51,577 nucleotides of DNA from Pseudomonadota bacterium. GTDB lineage: Bacteria > Myxococcota > Myxococcia > Myxococcales > Myxococcaceae. The stretch lies in assembly GCA_023426545.1 (NCBI GenBank), contig JAFAAN010000020.1, forward strand, positions 1 through 51,577, given 5' to 3'. Of this stretch, positions 29,157 through 37,260 are shown one piece after another (position 1 is the first letter of the stretch; every line of letters starts with the position of its first letter). Made by a program: the position numbers and the translations under genes. The notes below the pieces were generated by a model. The model was not told where the DNA came from. It did not search any database and saw nothing but the letters and a program-made list of their open reading frames with translations.

Positions 29157-29184
29157 CACTTAAGACAGCAATCGCGGCTGTCAA
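29157..29184 (-). promoter_or_regulatory. Promoter with overlapping inverted repeat, ABC operon
   Basis: On the minus strand a perfect -35, TTGACA (29184-29179), is followed after 16 nt by a weak -10 TAAGTG (29162-29157). Superimposed is an inverted repeat GACAGC-N7-GCTGTC (29164-29182 on the + strand), which covers part of the -35 and most of the spacer. A repressor bound there would block RNA polymerase. It lies about 50 bp upstream of the GldA-like start. No regulator gene is adjacent. By-eye call. Confidence 0.45.
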
Positions 29185-29247
29185 TCGCAGGAGGCGCAGA
29201 GTTATTTCCAGGGCTGGCGCGCGTGGACGCTTCAGCGAGACTGGATT

Positions 29248-30048
29248 TCAGAGAGCTTGAACTGCGCGTAGGTTCTGGGCGCGGCGCCGGAGCCAGTTGC
29301 GGAGGAAGGCCTTCACCTCGGGGTGGTTCGACTCGCGGAAGGCGTCCGGGGGGCCGTACTCGACGATGCGGCCTTCGTGCATGAGGGCCAGGTGGTCCGC
29401 CATGCCGAAGGCGGAGGCCACGTCCGGCGTAATCACGAGCGAGGTGGCGCCGAGCTGCTGCTTGCCGGTGGTGATGATTTCGTTCACCGCCGCGGTGGTG
29501 AGGGGGTCCAGGCCGGCGGTGGGGTCGTCGTAGAGGAGGATTCTCGGCTGGAGGATGGTGGCGCGCGCGAAGCCCACGCGCTTCTGCATGCCGCCGGACA
29601 GCTCGCCCGGGAAGCGCTTTGTCGCGTGCGACAGGCCCACCCGCTCCAGGGTCCTGTTCACCGTCTCGGCGATTTCCGCCTCCGGCATGCGGGTGCGCTC
29701 GCGCAGGGGGAAGGCCACGTTGTCGAAGACGGTGAGCGAGTCGAAGAGGGCGTTGGCTTGGAAGAGGATGCCCAGCTTGCGGCGCATCTGGTTGAGCGCG
29801 GCCTCGCCCATCTTCGCGATGTCCTCGCCCTCCACCCGCACGGAGCCCCGGTCCGGCTGGAGCAGGCCCATGATGTGCTTCATCAGCACCGTCTTGCCCG
29901 ACCCCGACACGCCCATCAGCACGCAGGTGGTGCCTTCGGGCACCTCCAGGTCCACGCCGCGCAGCGCCTGCTGGCCGCCGAAGGACTTGTGGAGGTCCCG
30001 CACTTCGATGGCCAGCTTGCGGGACGGGGAGGGGTTCGAGGTGCTCAT
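29248..30048 (-). CDS. MlaF-like ABC ATPase with altered catalytic residues (orphan)
   Basis: The 266-residue ATPase resembles MlaF/Ttg2A (phospholipid or toluene-tolerance ABC systems): VRDLHKSFGGQQALRGV, Walker A GVSGSGKT, ALFDSLTVFDNVAFPLRE, signature LSGGMQKR. However, Walker B reads LLYDDPTAGLDP, with Asp175 in place of the catalytic Glu, and the H-loop reads VITPDVASAF, with Pro208 in place of the switch His (codon CCG). Both residues normally drive ATP hydrolysis. It may be slow, inactive, or use a different mechanism. No MlaE permease or MCE protein gene is adjacent. The ATG at 30048 starts a short Ser/Pro-rich tail before the domain. Confidence 0.9.
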   Translation of the reverse strand: MSTSNPSPSRKLAIEVRDLHKSFGGQQALRGVDLEVPEGTTCVLMGVSGSGKTVLMKHIMGLLQPDRGSVRVEGEDIAKMGEAALNQMRRKLGILFQANALFDSLTVFDNVAFPLRERTRMPEAEIAETVNRTLERVGLSHATKRFPGELSGGMQKRVGFARATILQPRILLYDDPTAGLDPLTTAAVNEIITTGKQQLGATSLVITPDVASAFGMADHLALMHEGRIVEYGPPDAFRESNHPEVKAFLRNWLRRRAQNLRAVQAL

Positions 30049-30283
30049 GGCCGCTCGAACATAGTGCGCGGGCGCGGCCTTCCGCCTCCAAGAAGCGGCT
30101 GCCGACGCGGCACGGAGGGCCATCCCGGCGCCCGGCCTCCTCCCGGGTGTGGAGTGGCGGTCAGTGGGCGCCCGGCGCCTCGCTCCGGGGTTTGCCCTGC
30201 GGGCGAAGGGCGCGATGCTCGCGGCTCGTGTGGGTGCGGCGGTGGGCACGCGGTGTGTCCAGGGCACCCGGGAGGCTCGCGGC

Positions 30284-31297
30284 TTGGCGACGGTGTCCCT
30301 GGAGGACGTGCGCAAGGTGTACCGGGGCGGGGTGGCCGCGGTGAAGGGCGTGAGCCTGGACATCGCGGACGGCGAGTTCGTCTCGCTGGTGGGCCCGTCG
30401 GGCTGCGGCAAGTCCACGACGCTGAACCTCATCGCCGGGCTGGAGCCGCTGTCGGGTGGAACGCTGCGCATCGACGGCGCGGTGGTGAATGACCTGTCGC
30501 CCCGCGAGCGCGACGTCGCGATGGTGTTCCAGAGCTACGCGCTCTATCCGCACATGGACGTGGCGCGGAACCTCGCCTTCCCGCTGAAGGTGGCCGGCCT
30601 GCCGCGCGCGGACATCGACGCGCGCGTGCGCGAGGTGGCGGCCCTGCTGGGGCTGGAGGCGCTGCTGTCGCGCAAGCCGAAGGAGCTGTCGGGCGGCCAG
30701 CGGCAGCGCGTGGCGCTGGGGCGGGCGCTGGTGCGACGCCCCAAGGTGTTCCTCTTCGACGAGCCGCTGTCCAACCTGGACGCGGCGCTGCGAACGCAGA
30801 TGCGCGGTGAAATCAAGAAGCTGCACGAGCAGCTCAAGGCCACCTTCGTCTACGTCACCCATGACCAGTCCGAGGCGATGACGCTGTCGGACCGCGTGGT
30901 GGTGATGAACCAGGGCGAGGTGCAGCAGGTGGCCCCGCCGCGCGAGCTGTACGACGCGCCGGCGAACCTGTTCGTGGCGGGCTTCTTCGGCGCGCCGCGC
31001 ATCAACCTGGTGAGGCCCCGCACGCTGGGCCTTCCGGACGCGGACGTGGTGCTGGGGCTGCGCCCCGAGCACCTGGAGCTGGGGCAGGGCGCGCCGCCGC
31101 CCGGGGCGCTGGCGGGCCGCGTGTACCTGGTGGAGCCCATGGGCGCGGAGAGCTGGGTGGCGGTGGACGTCGCGGGGGAGCGGATGGTGGCGCGCGCCGC
31201 CGGGGACTTCCATGTGCCCACGGGCTCGGCCGTGTGGCTGCGGCATGACGCGTCGAAGCTGCGGCGCTTCGACGCGAGCTCGGGGCGGGCGCTGTAG
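30284..31297 (+). CDS. ABC transporter ATP-binding protein, MalK/UgpC type (orphan)
   Basis: The 337-residue ATPase has Walker A GPSGCGKST, SYALYPHMDVARNLAFPL, signature LSGGQRQR, Walker B FLFDEPLSNLD and H-loop YVTHDQSEAM. A C-terminal TOBE-type region follows (VLGLRPEHLEL, GRVYLVEPMGAESWVAVDV). These are the marks of carbohydrate-importer ATPases such as UgpC/MsmX, which can serve several permeases. None of the permease or binding-protein genes is nearby, so it may act on remote systems. A GGGAGG ribosome site ends 8 nt before a TTG at 30284, the chosen start. An upstream frame exists but has no homology. Confidence 0.92.
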   Translation: MATVSLEDVRKVYRGGVAAVKGVSLDIADGEFVSLVGPSGCGKSTTLNLIAGLEPLSGGTLRIDGAVVNDLSPRERDVAMVFQSYALYPHMDVARNLAFPLKVAGLPRADIDARVREVAALLGLEALLSRKPKELSGGQRQRVALGRALVRRPKVFLFDEPLSNLDAALRTQMRGEIKKLHEQLKATFVYVTHDQSEAMTLSDRVVVMNQGEVQQVAPPRELYDAPANLFVAGFFGAPRINLVRPRTLGLPDADVVLGLRPEHLELGQGAPPPGALAGRVYLVEPMGAESWVAVDVAGERMVARAAGDFHVPTGSAVWLRHDASKLRRFDASSGRAL

Positions 31298-31316
31298 GCC
31301 GCGGCCTTCGTGCGGC

Positions 31317-31434
31317 TCACCAGCCCTGCCGGAACTCCTCCAGGGGAAACGCCCCCTTGGCGAGCTCCATCAGCAGGTTCGGGTCCTTCAAGTGGCCGAC
31401 CTGTGGGCGGCAGCGGGCCGCGTCCCGCGTCCTG
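31317..31434 (-). pseudogene. Short coding-like remnant between convergent genes
   Basis: On the minus strand about 37 codons read as plausible protein, including GHLKDPNLLMELAKGAF and LEEFRQGW, ending in TGA at 31317-31319. Codon choice is strongly GC3-biased as in real genes. There is no start codon, and upstream the frame runs into the small gene at 31435. It may be the C-terminal scrap of a deleted gene, or a chance open stretch. It ends 20 nt from the convergent UgpC-like gene. Confidence 0.3.
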
Positions 31435-31632
31435 TCAGGCGTAGACCTGGTCCCCTTCGAGCGACATGTCGAGCCGGCGGTTGAGCTGGTCCAGCCGCGC
31501 GTACCGCTCGCGCAGCAGGTCGCGATAGGCGCCCGCTCCGGCTTGGGCCATCTCTTCCAGCAGGCTGCGCAGCGCCGTGTCCAGCGCCTGCTTCAGCTCG
31601 CGCGCCTCCACGGCGGACAGTTCCAGCAGCAT
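31435..31632 (-). CDS. Small conserved-looking coiled-coil protein
   Basis: This 65-residue charged, helical protein (VEARELKQALDTALRSLLEE and YRDLLRERYARLDQLNRRLD) has heptad-like spacing and no signal. A near-perfect ribosome site, AGGAGGTG, lies 5 nt before the ATG, which strongly supports it being translated. Similar short helical proteins are common in myxobacterial and other proteobacterial genomes without known function. The divergent PRC-barrel-like gene starts 230 bp away. Confidence 0.7.
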   Translation of the reverse strand: MLLELSAVEARELKQALDTALRSLLEEMAQAGAGAYRDLLRERYARLDQLNRRLDMSLEGDQVYA

Positions 31633-31862
31633 GGTGCACCTCCTGCGCGGAAGGTTAGGCACGTGCGACGCCACGCTGGCGGGATGCCTGCTCGGAGCTG
31701 GCCGGGCCGGGTGGCCTCCGTGCGTCCACCGTGGCGAGGAGGCGGGCCTTCGCCACGAGCGCTCCGCCGGGTGCTGAGCGACGGATGCGGACCGCCGCGC
31801 CCGCTCGCACTGTTGTCTGGGCGGTCCGGCAGCGCCGGCCACCCGGGCGCGAGGAGGCCGGG

Positions 31863-32195
31863 ATGATTCGGACGGAAGACGTACACGAAAGCATGACGGT
31901 GCGCACGGCGACGGGCCGTGCCATCGGGCGCGTGACGGGCGTTGGTGCCACGCACTTCGAGCTGGAGCCGGGCGTGCTGCCCCTGCCCATCCCCAGGCGC
32001 GACTACCTGGTGGAGTTCTCCGACGTGGACTTCGTCAGCGGCCATGACGTCTACCTCGTCAGCGCGGACCATCCGCTCCTCACGTTGGAGGTGGATGACG
32101 ACGGCGGCGCGCTCCCCCCTCGCCACTCCGCGGGCATTGAGAGTGAGCCGGTGAACATCGACACGGAGCCGGACTCCGAGCCCGCAGAGCGCTGA
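31863..32195 (+). CDS. PRC-barrel/DUF2171-like small protein
   Basis: The 110-residue protein starts MIRTEDVHESMTVRT, then GRAIGRVTGVGATHFELEPG and RRDYLVEFSDVDFV, a beta-rich pattern resembling PRC-barrel/DUF2171 domains that follow a 'set, store and read' motif. The C-terminal 35 residues are acidic and disordered. It has no signal peptide. A GGAGG ribosome site lies 5-9 nt upstream. A stress-related role is common for such proteins but is inference. Confidence 0.65.
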   Translation: MIRTEDVHESMTVRTATGRAIGRVTGVGATHFELEPGVLPLPIPRRDYLVEFSDVDFVSGHDVYLVSADHPLLTLEVDDDGGALPPRHSAGIESEPVNIDTEPDSEPAER

Positions 32196-32357
32196 GCAAC
32201 GCAAGGCGTCGCGTGCCGCCATCGGCCCGCTCCGGAGGGGCGCCCCTGGGACTCGGAGTGCAGGGTAAGCGTCTGGAATCACTCAGGTTGGGCAGCCCTG
32301 GAATGTCAGACGGGCAGGCTACACCAGACCTCTCCGACGAGCCTTTCAGGTGGGGTC

Positions 32358-33548
32358 ATGCAACGCCTTTCGACATCATGCGTCACGGTTGTTCTCTTCG
32401 CTTGCGCGTTCGCTTGCAGCGCGGGGCCGCGCGCCGAGGATGGCGAGCCCGGCGCGGTGAGGCAGGGCCTGTCCCTGTCCACGCCGCGCAAGCTGCTGCC
32501 CTTCGTCACTCTGGAGGACGGGCGCGTGCTGGCGGCGGGCGGGCATGACGGCAACCGCACGCTGGCCAGCTGCGAGGTGTTCGAGCCGGAGACCGGGCAG
32601 TGGCGCGACACGGGCGCGCTGCGCACGCGCCGGCGCAACCACGCGGCGGTGCGGCTGAAGGACGGGCGTGTGCTGGTGGTGGGCGGGACGAACGGAGTGG
32701 CCATGGGCGCGCTGGCGGACGCGGAGGTGTACGCGCCAGGCACCGGCACGTGGACGGACGTGCGTCCCATGGCCGAGGCGCGCAACGACCCGGCGGCGGT
32801 GCTGCTCGCGGATGGGCGCGTGCTGGTGGCGGGTGGGACGGACGTGGACCTACGGCCGCTGCGCTCGGCGGAGCTGTTCGACCCGGCGACGGGGACGTGG
32901 AGTGCCGCGCCCCCGCCGGGCTTCGCGCGGGGCGGCGCCCGGACGGCGGTGGTGCTGGCGGATGGCAGGGCGCTCTTCGTGAGCGGGCTTCAGCCGGAGC
33001 TCTATGACCCGGTGACGGGCCGCTGGGAGAAGGCGGGGCCCGTGGGGGGCGCGGCGGGGACGCACCGGCTGGCGCACTCGGTGACGCTGCTGGCGGACGG
33101 GCGCGTGCTGGTGGTGGGCGGGACGACGGCGCGCGCGGCGTCCACGGCGGAGGTGTACTCGCCCCGGACGGGGGCGTGGACGCTGGTGGAGGCGCCTCGC
33201 GTGCCTCGCGAGCACCACGCCGCGGTGGTGCTGCCGGACGGCGCGGTGCTGATGCTGGGCGGGGAGCACTACACGACGGGCTCGCTCGCGTCCGTGGAGC
33301 GCTTCGACCCGGAGACGGAGACGTGGTCCTCCGCGCCCGCGCTGGAGGAGCCCCGCGCGAAGCTGGGGGCGCTGGCGCTGAGTGACGGCGCGGTGCTGGT
33401 GATGGGCGGAGGCAACGAGGCGGCGGGGATGCTCGCGGCAAGCGAGCGCTACGAGCCCGGCGCCTGCGGCGTCTCACCATGCGCGGCGCCGCTGCCTCCG
33501 GGCGCGGAGGGCGTGGCCGGCCTCGCGCCGTCCGGAGCCGTCGAGTGA
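32358..33548 (+). CDS. Kelch-repeat lipoprotein
   Basis: The 396-residue protein has a lipoprotein-type signal (VVLFACAFACS). Six or seven kelch-like repeats of about 50 residues follow, each with a DGRVLVVGG-type strand and a closing E[VL]-[YF]-P-T-G-x-W strand (for example EVFEPETGQW, EVYAPGTGTW, ELFDPATGTW, EVYSPRTGAW, ERFDPETETW). These form a beta-propeller, likely on the outer membrane or periplasmic side. The ligand is unknown. Such proteins are numerous in myxobacteria. The C-terminal CGVSPCAAPLPPG tail may be disulphide-bonded. Confidence 0.88.
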   Translation: MQRLSTSCVTVVLFACAFACSAGPRAEDGEPGAVRQGLSLSTPRKLLPFVTLEDGRVLAAGGHDGNRTLASCEVFEPETGQWRDTGALRTRRRNHAAVRLKDGRVLVVGGTNGVAMGALADAEVYAPGTGTWTDVRPMAEARNDPAAVLLADGRVLVAGGTDVDLRPLRSAELFDPATGTWSAAPPPGFARGGARTAVVLADGRALFVSGLQPELYDPVTGRWEKAGPVGGAAGTHRLAHSVTLLADGRVLVVGGTTARAASTAEVYSPRTGAWTLVEAPRVPREHHAAVVLPDGAVLMLGGEHYTTGSLASVERFDPETETWSSAPALEEPRAKLGALALSDGAVLVMGGGNEAAGMLAASERYEPGACGVSPCAAPLPPGAEGVAGLAPSGAVE

Positions 33549-33597
33549 GCGGACGCCCTCCGTGACTCGGGCGCGCGGGCTGGGGGAGAGTGCGGGC

Positions 33598-33972
33598 ATG
33601 GACCCGAGGATGGCGTCGCTGGTGGTGTGCGCGTGGCTGGTTGCGTGTGGTGGCGACGAGGCGCCGCAGCGCTCCTATGCCGAATGGGCGGAGCAGGCGG
33701 CGGCGTCTGCGTGCGCGCACGCGGAGCGGTGCGGCGGGCTGACGGCGTCACGAGAGCAGTGCGAGGCCGACCTCATCGCCGCCTACGCGGCGGTGGAGCC
33801 GGAGCTGGCGCGAGGGAGCACGGGCGCGAGGGCGGGGTGTGTGCAGTGCATGCGCATCCGCGCCGAGGAGCTCGACGCGGCCACCGCGAGCGGCTGTCAG
33901 CAGGTCCCCGATGAAGCCCGGCTGCTCGCAGCGTGCGGTGTGGATGACGCGGCTTGTGCGGGCGTGCCCTGA
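33598..33972 (+). CDS. Cys-rich putative lipoprotein
   Basis: The 124-residue protein has a short signal ending in a lipobox (VVCAWLVACGG). Eight further Cys follow in the mature part (including ACAHAERCGG, GCVQCMR, ACGVDDAAC), arranged like small secreted myxobacterial lipoproteins with disulphides. It is otherwise unrecognised. The ATG at 33598 has a GGAGAG ribosome site and directly precedes the signal; an upstream start at 33562 would spoil it. It lies between a kelch lipoprotein and an M24 peptidase-like lipoprotein on the same strand. Confidence 0.7.
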   Translation: MDPRMASLVVCAWLVACGGDEAPQRSYAEWAEQAAASACAHAERCGGLTASREQCEADLIAAYAAVEPELARGSTGARAGCVQCMRIRAEELDAATASGCQQVPDEARLLAACGVDDAACAGVP

Positions 33973-34070
33973 CGGGAGTTCCGGAGTCTCGAATCTCTCG
34001 GGGCCTGTCGGCATGCGAGGGAGGGAAGTTCGCGCGCGCCTCGCGGCCGTGCGTGACAGACTCCGAGGTC

Positions 34071-35480
34071 ATGCGCACCCGGACCCTCCTGCTCGCACCG
34101 CTGTTGTTCTCCACCTCCTGCGCCACCGTCGACGCGTCGTCGCGGGCGCCGGACGCCGTCGAGAAGGCGGCGGCGAAGTCCCCCGCGCCCGAGCGCCCCT
34201 TTGGCACCCTGCGTGAGCAGGCGCAGCGCCAGCAGGCGTGGCTGGCCGAGCGCATGGAGCAGGCCCTGCCCCAGCTCATGCGGAAGTACGGCGTGGACAT
34301 GTGGGTCATCCCCATGCGCGAGTACAACGAGGACCCCGTCTTCAAGGCGCTCGTCTCGCCGACGACCTTCGCCGCCCGCCGCCGGACCATCTACGTCTTC
34401 TTCGACAGGGGGCCGGAGCAGGGTGTGGAGCGGCTCGCGCTGGGCGGCGGCTCGCAGGGCGGCATCTACACGCCTCGGCGCGCGCAGCGGCAGGTGGACG
34501 GCGGCGGCGTGAGCCGGCAGGCGGAGCTGTGGGGCCCCGAGCAGTGGCAGGTGCTCAAGCAGGTGCTGGAGGAGCGCCAGCCGAAGTCCATCGCGCTCAA
34601 CGTGTCGCGCACCTTCGCCTTCGCGGACGGCCTCAGCCATGGGGAGTACGAGGGTATGGCGGAGGCGCTCGGGCCGGACTGGGTGAAGCGCTTCACGTCC
34701 GTGGACGGGCTGGCGGTGGACCTCCTCGCCTGGCGCTCCGCGGACGAGGCGCGCTTCTACGAGGAGCAGACGAAGCTGGCGTGGAGCATCATCGAGACGG
34801 CCTTCTCCAACCAGGTCATCACCCCGGGCGTCACCCGCACCCGCGACGTGGAGTGGTGGATGCGGCAGCGCCTGGCGGACCTGGGGCTGGAGACGTGGTT
34901 CCAGCCGTCGGTGGACGTGCAGCGGCAGGGCGTCACCGAGGAGGCGCTCGGCGACAACCCGGTCATCCAGCGGGGCGACGTGCTGCACTGCGACTACGGC
35001 GTCACCGCGCTGGGGCTCAACACCGACACCCAGCACATGGGCTACGTGCTGCGCGAGGGCGAGACGGACGTCCCGGAGGGGCTGAAGGCCGCGCTGAAGG
35101 TGTCCAACCGGCTGCAGGACATCGTCTTCGAGGAGCTGCGCCCGGGCCGCACGGGCAACGAGATTCTCCGCGCCGCGCTCGAGCGGATGCGCGCCGAGGG
35201 CATCGACGGCACCGTGTACTCGCACCCCATTGGCCTGCACGGCCACGGCGCCGGGCCCATGGTGGGGCTGTGGGACCGGCAGGAGGGCGTGCCCGGCAAT
35301 GGGGACCACCGGGTGATTGCGAACCAGTGGTACTCCATCGAGCTGCAGGCGACGTCCGCGGTGCCGGAGTGGAACGGCCAGCGGGTGCGCTCGGCGCAGG
35401 AGGAGGACGTCACCCTCGACGCCGAGGGCCGCGTGCACTGGGCCTGGAAGCGCCAGACGGACTTCCACCTGGTGCGCTGA
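34071..35480 (+). CDS. M24-family Xaa-Pro peptidase-like lipoprotein
   Basis: The 469-residue protein has a lipoprotein signal (LLLAPLLFSTSC). It shows an aminopeptidase-P-like N-terminal domain (KYGVDMWVIPMREYNEDPVF) and the C-terminal pita-bread fold: LHCDYGVTALGLNTDTQHMG with two Asp ligands, YSHPIGLHGHGAGP with the His ligand, SIELQA with Glu, and AQEEDVTLD with the final Glu. It should be a metallopeptidase acting on N-terminal Xaa-Pro peptides in the cell envelope. The start at 34071 was chosen for the signal. The gene ends directly at a strong hairpin. Confidence 0.9.
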   Translation: MRTRTLLLAPLLFSTSCATVDASSRAPDAVEKAAAKSPAPERPFGTLREQAQRQQAWLAERMEQALPQLMRKYGVDMWVIPMREYNEDPVFKALVSPTTFAARRRTIYVFFDRGPEQGVERLALGGGSQGGIYTPRRAQRQVDGGGVSRQAELWGPEQWQVLKQVLEERQPKSIALNVSRTFAFADGLSHGEYEGMAEALGPDWVKRFTSVDGLAVDLLAWRSADEARFYEEQTKLAWSIIETAFSNQVITPGVTRTRDVEWWMRQRLADLGLETWFQPSVDVQRQGVTEEALGDNPVIQRGDVLHCDYGVTALGLNTDTQHMGYVLREGETDVPEGLKAALKVSNRLQDIVFEELRPGRTGNEILRAALERMRAEGIDGTVYSHPIGLHGHGAGPMVGLWDRQEGVPGNGDHRVIANQWYSIELQATSAVPEWNGQRVRSAQEEDVTLDAEGRVHWAWKRQTDFHLVR

Positions 35481-35501
35481 GCGCGGGGACGGCCCCCGCG
35501 C
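35481..35501. terminator. Bidirectional hairpin terminator
   Basis: GCGCGGGG (35481-35488) and CCCCGCGC (35494-35501) form a perfect 8-bp stem with the 5-nt loop ACGGC. It starts immediately after the M24 gene stop and lies 15 nt before the end of the convergent peroxidase-like gene. Confidence 0.6.
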
Positions 35502-35516
35502 CTCGCCCGGCCACCG

Positions 35517-36680
35517 TCAGGGGGGCGCTGCTCCCGTCATGGACTGGAGCAGCGCCACCAGCGCGCGCTTCTCCTCGTTCGTCAGGTCCAGGGGCACGAT
35601 GGTCTCCGTCTTCTTGCCCACGAAGGTGCCGGGTGTGCCGCCACCGTCGTTGTAGAAGTCGACGACCTCTTCCAGCGTGGCCTGTGCGCCGGTGTGCATG
35701 TACGGCGCCGTCAACGTCAGGTTGCGCAGCGACGGCGTGCGGAACGCGCCCTCCAGCGTTCCCCGGTCCGCCTGGGTCCGCAGCGTCTGGAGCCGGGCCG
35801 CGACGGTGCCGGTGGGCGCGTCGCTGTAGCGGCCGGCGGCGTTGAACTCCCAGCCCAGCAGCGGCTCCAGCGCGCTCCACTGGCCGCCCGCGCCCGGGGT
35901 GTCGTCCTGCACGCCGATGTTGTGGAACAGGTCGTCGGTGAGCGCCGGGCCCTTGTGGCAGATGATGCACTGGCCCTTGCGCACGAAGGTCTTCAGCCCC
36001 AGGTACGCCGGGTCCGCCTCCGCCCGGCCCGCCTCCGCCGCGGCGATGAAGCGCCGCACGTCCGCGTCGAAGGGCGCGTCGATGCGCACCAGCGTCCGCT
36101 GATATGCCGCCAGCACCTTGCCCACGTTGGCCAGCAGCGCGGAGTCCGCCTCGTCCGCCGGGGCCGTGCCGAAGAGGGCCTGGTACTCGGCGGTGTAGGT
36201 GGGCTCGGCCTCGAGCCGGGCGCGCACCACCTGCGCGTCAGCGTCCATCTCCACCGGGTTGAGCAGCGGCAGGATGGCCTGGCTCCAGAGCCGGTCCGCC
36301 CGCCCGTCCCACATGAACCAGCGGCTGTAGGCCACGTTGAGCAGCGTGGGCGGGTTGCGTCCGGACAGGTGCCCGCCGCAGCCCTTCGCCTTCGCGGTGC
36401 TCACCGTGAGGCCCTCGCCGCCGTGGCAGCTCGCGCAGGACACCGTCCCGCAGCGGGACAGGCCGCTGTCGTGGAACAGCACGTCGCCCAGCGCCTCCGC
36501 CCGCGCCACGCCGTCGAACCGGTTGGTGCTGTCCTTCGGGGGCTGGCGTCCCAGGCTGTGCAGGCTGCGAAGCTGGTCGAGCTCGTCGAGGTTGGGGAAG
36601 GCTTCTTCGGAGTCACACGCCATGCCCGACACGCCCAGGGCCAGGGCGAGCGTCGCGGCGCGCAAGCAGTACAGATTCAT
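35517..36680 (-). CDS. Di-heme cytochrome-c peroxidase / MauG-like lipoprotein
   Basis: The 387-residue protein has a lipoprotein-type signal (LALALGVSGMAC). Two heme c sites are CASCH (about residues 83-87) and CIICH (about 236-240). Other family features are FMWDGRADRLW, LLNPVEM, and the distal FRTPSLRNLTLTAPYMHTG near residues 315-335, where His or Met serves as axial ligand. The family reduces peroxide or oxidises protein partners in the periplasm. The ATG at 36680 was preferred over the preceding GTG at 36683. A palindrome lies 66 bp upstream. Confidence 0.93.
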   Translation of the reverse strand: MNLYCLRAATLALALGVSGMACDSEEAFPNLDELDQLRSLHSLGRQPPKDSTNRFDGVARAEALGDVLFHDSGLSRCGTVSCASCHGGEGLTVSTAKAKGCGGHLSGRNPPTLLNVAYSRWFMWDGRADRLWSQAILPLLNPVEMDADAQVVRARLEAEPTYTAEYQALFGTAPADEADSALLANVGKVLAAYQRTLVRIDAPFDADVRRFIAAAEAGRAEADPAYLGLKTFVRKGQCIICHKGPALTDDLFHNIGVQDDTPGAGGQWSALEPLLGWEFNAAGRYSDAPTGTVAARLQTLRTQADRGTLEGAFRTPSLRNLTLTAPYMHTGAQATLEEVVDFYNDGGGTPGTFVGKKTETIVPLDLTNEEKRALVALLQSMTGAAPP

Positions 36681-36745
36681 CACCCAACCCGTCTTTCTGC
36701 GAAGGACCCGGGAAGCTTGGCGCCCCCTTCGACGCGAATCAATCC

Positions 36746-36757
36746 AGAAGGCCTTCT
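36746..36757. promoter_or_regulatory. Perfect 12-bp palindrome upstream of peroxidase-like gene
   Basis: AGAAGGCCTTCT reads identically on both strands, 66 bp before the peroxidase-like start codon. It is in the usual range for an operator, but is unlinked to any regulator gene here. Confidence 0.35.
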
Positions 36758-36788
36758 TGCCCGACGGGTGGGCTCGTGCTGATGCCGT

Positions 36789-36830
36789 GACGCCGCCTCG
36801 CCTGCCCCAGGGGGCGGGACGGGCGGCGTC
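36789..36830 (-). terminator. Hairpin after the 36850-37260 lipoprotein gene
   Basis: GACGCCGCC (36789-36797) and GGCGGCGTC (36822-36830) form a perfect 9-bp stem. Within the loop, CGCCTGCCCC can pair partly with GGGGGCGGG. It lies 20 nt beyond the lipoprotein stop. Confidence 0.45.
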
Positions 36831-36849
36831 CGTGGCGGACTTCAGGCGC

Positions 36850-37260
36850 TCAGGCGTCGCAGCTCAGGGCGAAGTCGCGCGTGGCCGTGCCGTAGTCGCC
36901 GACCTTCACCGCGGACGGCTCCGGGGTGACGGCCGGCGTGGCGCCCGACTCGCACTTCAGGCCGCCGCCCACCGCGAGCCCCACCTGGAGGTCGGTGTTG
37001 CTGGGCACGCCCGACACCGTGAAGGAGCAGCGGCCCCCGCGGCTCTGCTTCACCATGGCCCGGCCCAGCCCGACGGTGGGCGAGGACGGCGACGCCACGG
37101 TGACCTGCAGCTGCTCGCAGGCATCCTGCGCACGCAGCCCGCTCTCCGGCAGTCGGACGACGCCGGCGATGGTGGCGTTGCCCTCACGGCCCCCGCCACC
37201 GCCGGTGGTGGCGCAACCGGATGCGGCAAGGACCAGGGCGGCTACGGCAATGCGATACAT
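36850..37260 (-). CDS. Small secreted lipoprotein
   Basis: The 136-residue protein has a clear lipobox (AALVLAASGC), a Gly-rich linker, then a beta-rich domain of about 100 residues (NATIAGVVRLPESGLRAQDA; CSFTVSGVPSNTDLQVGLAV), resembling a small carboxypeptidase-regulatory-like or immunoglobulin-like sandwich. It has four Cys that could pair. No function is known. A GAGGAATTC ribosome site directly precedes the ATG. Confidence 0.75.
   Translation of the reverse strand: MYRIAVAALVLAASGCATTGGGGGREGNATIAGVVRLPESGLRAQDACEQLQVTVASPSSPTVGLGRAMVKQSRGGRCSFTVSGVPSNTDLQVGLAVGGGLKCESGATPAVTPEPSAVKVGDYGTATRDFALSCDA

Noticed and set aside
30049..30283. N-terminal extension of the UgpC-like ATPase from an upstream start at 30149.
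   Set aside because: The extra 45 residues are Arg/Ala-rich with no family similarity, and a GGGAGG ribosome site points to TTG 30284.
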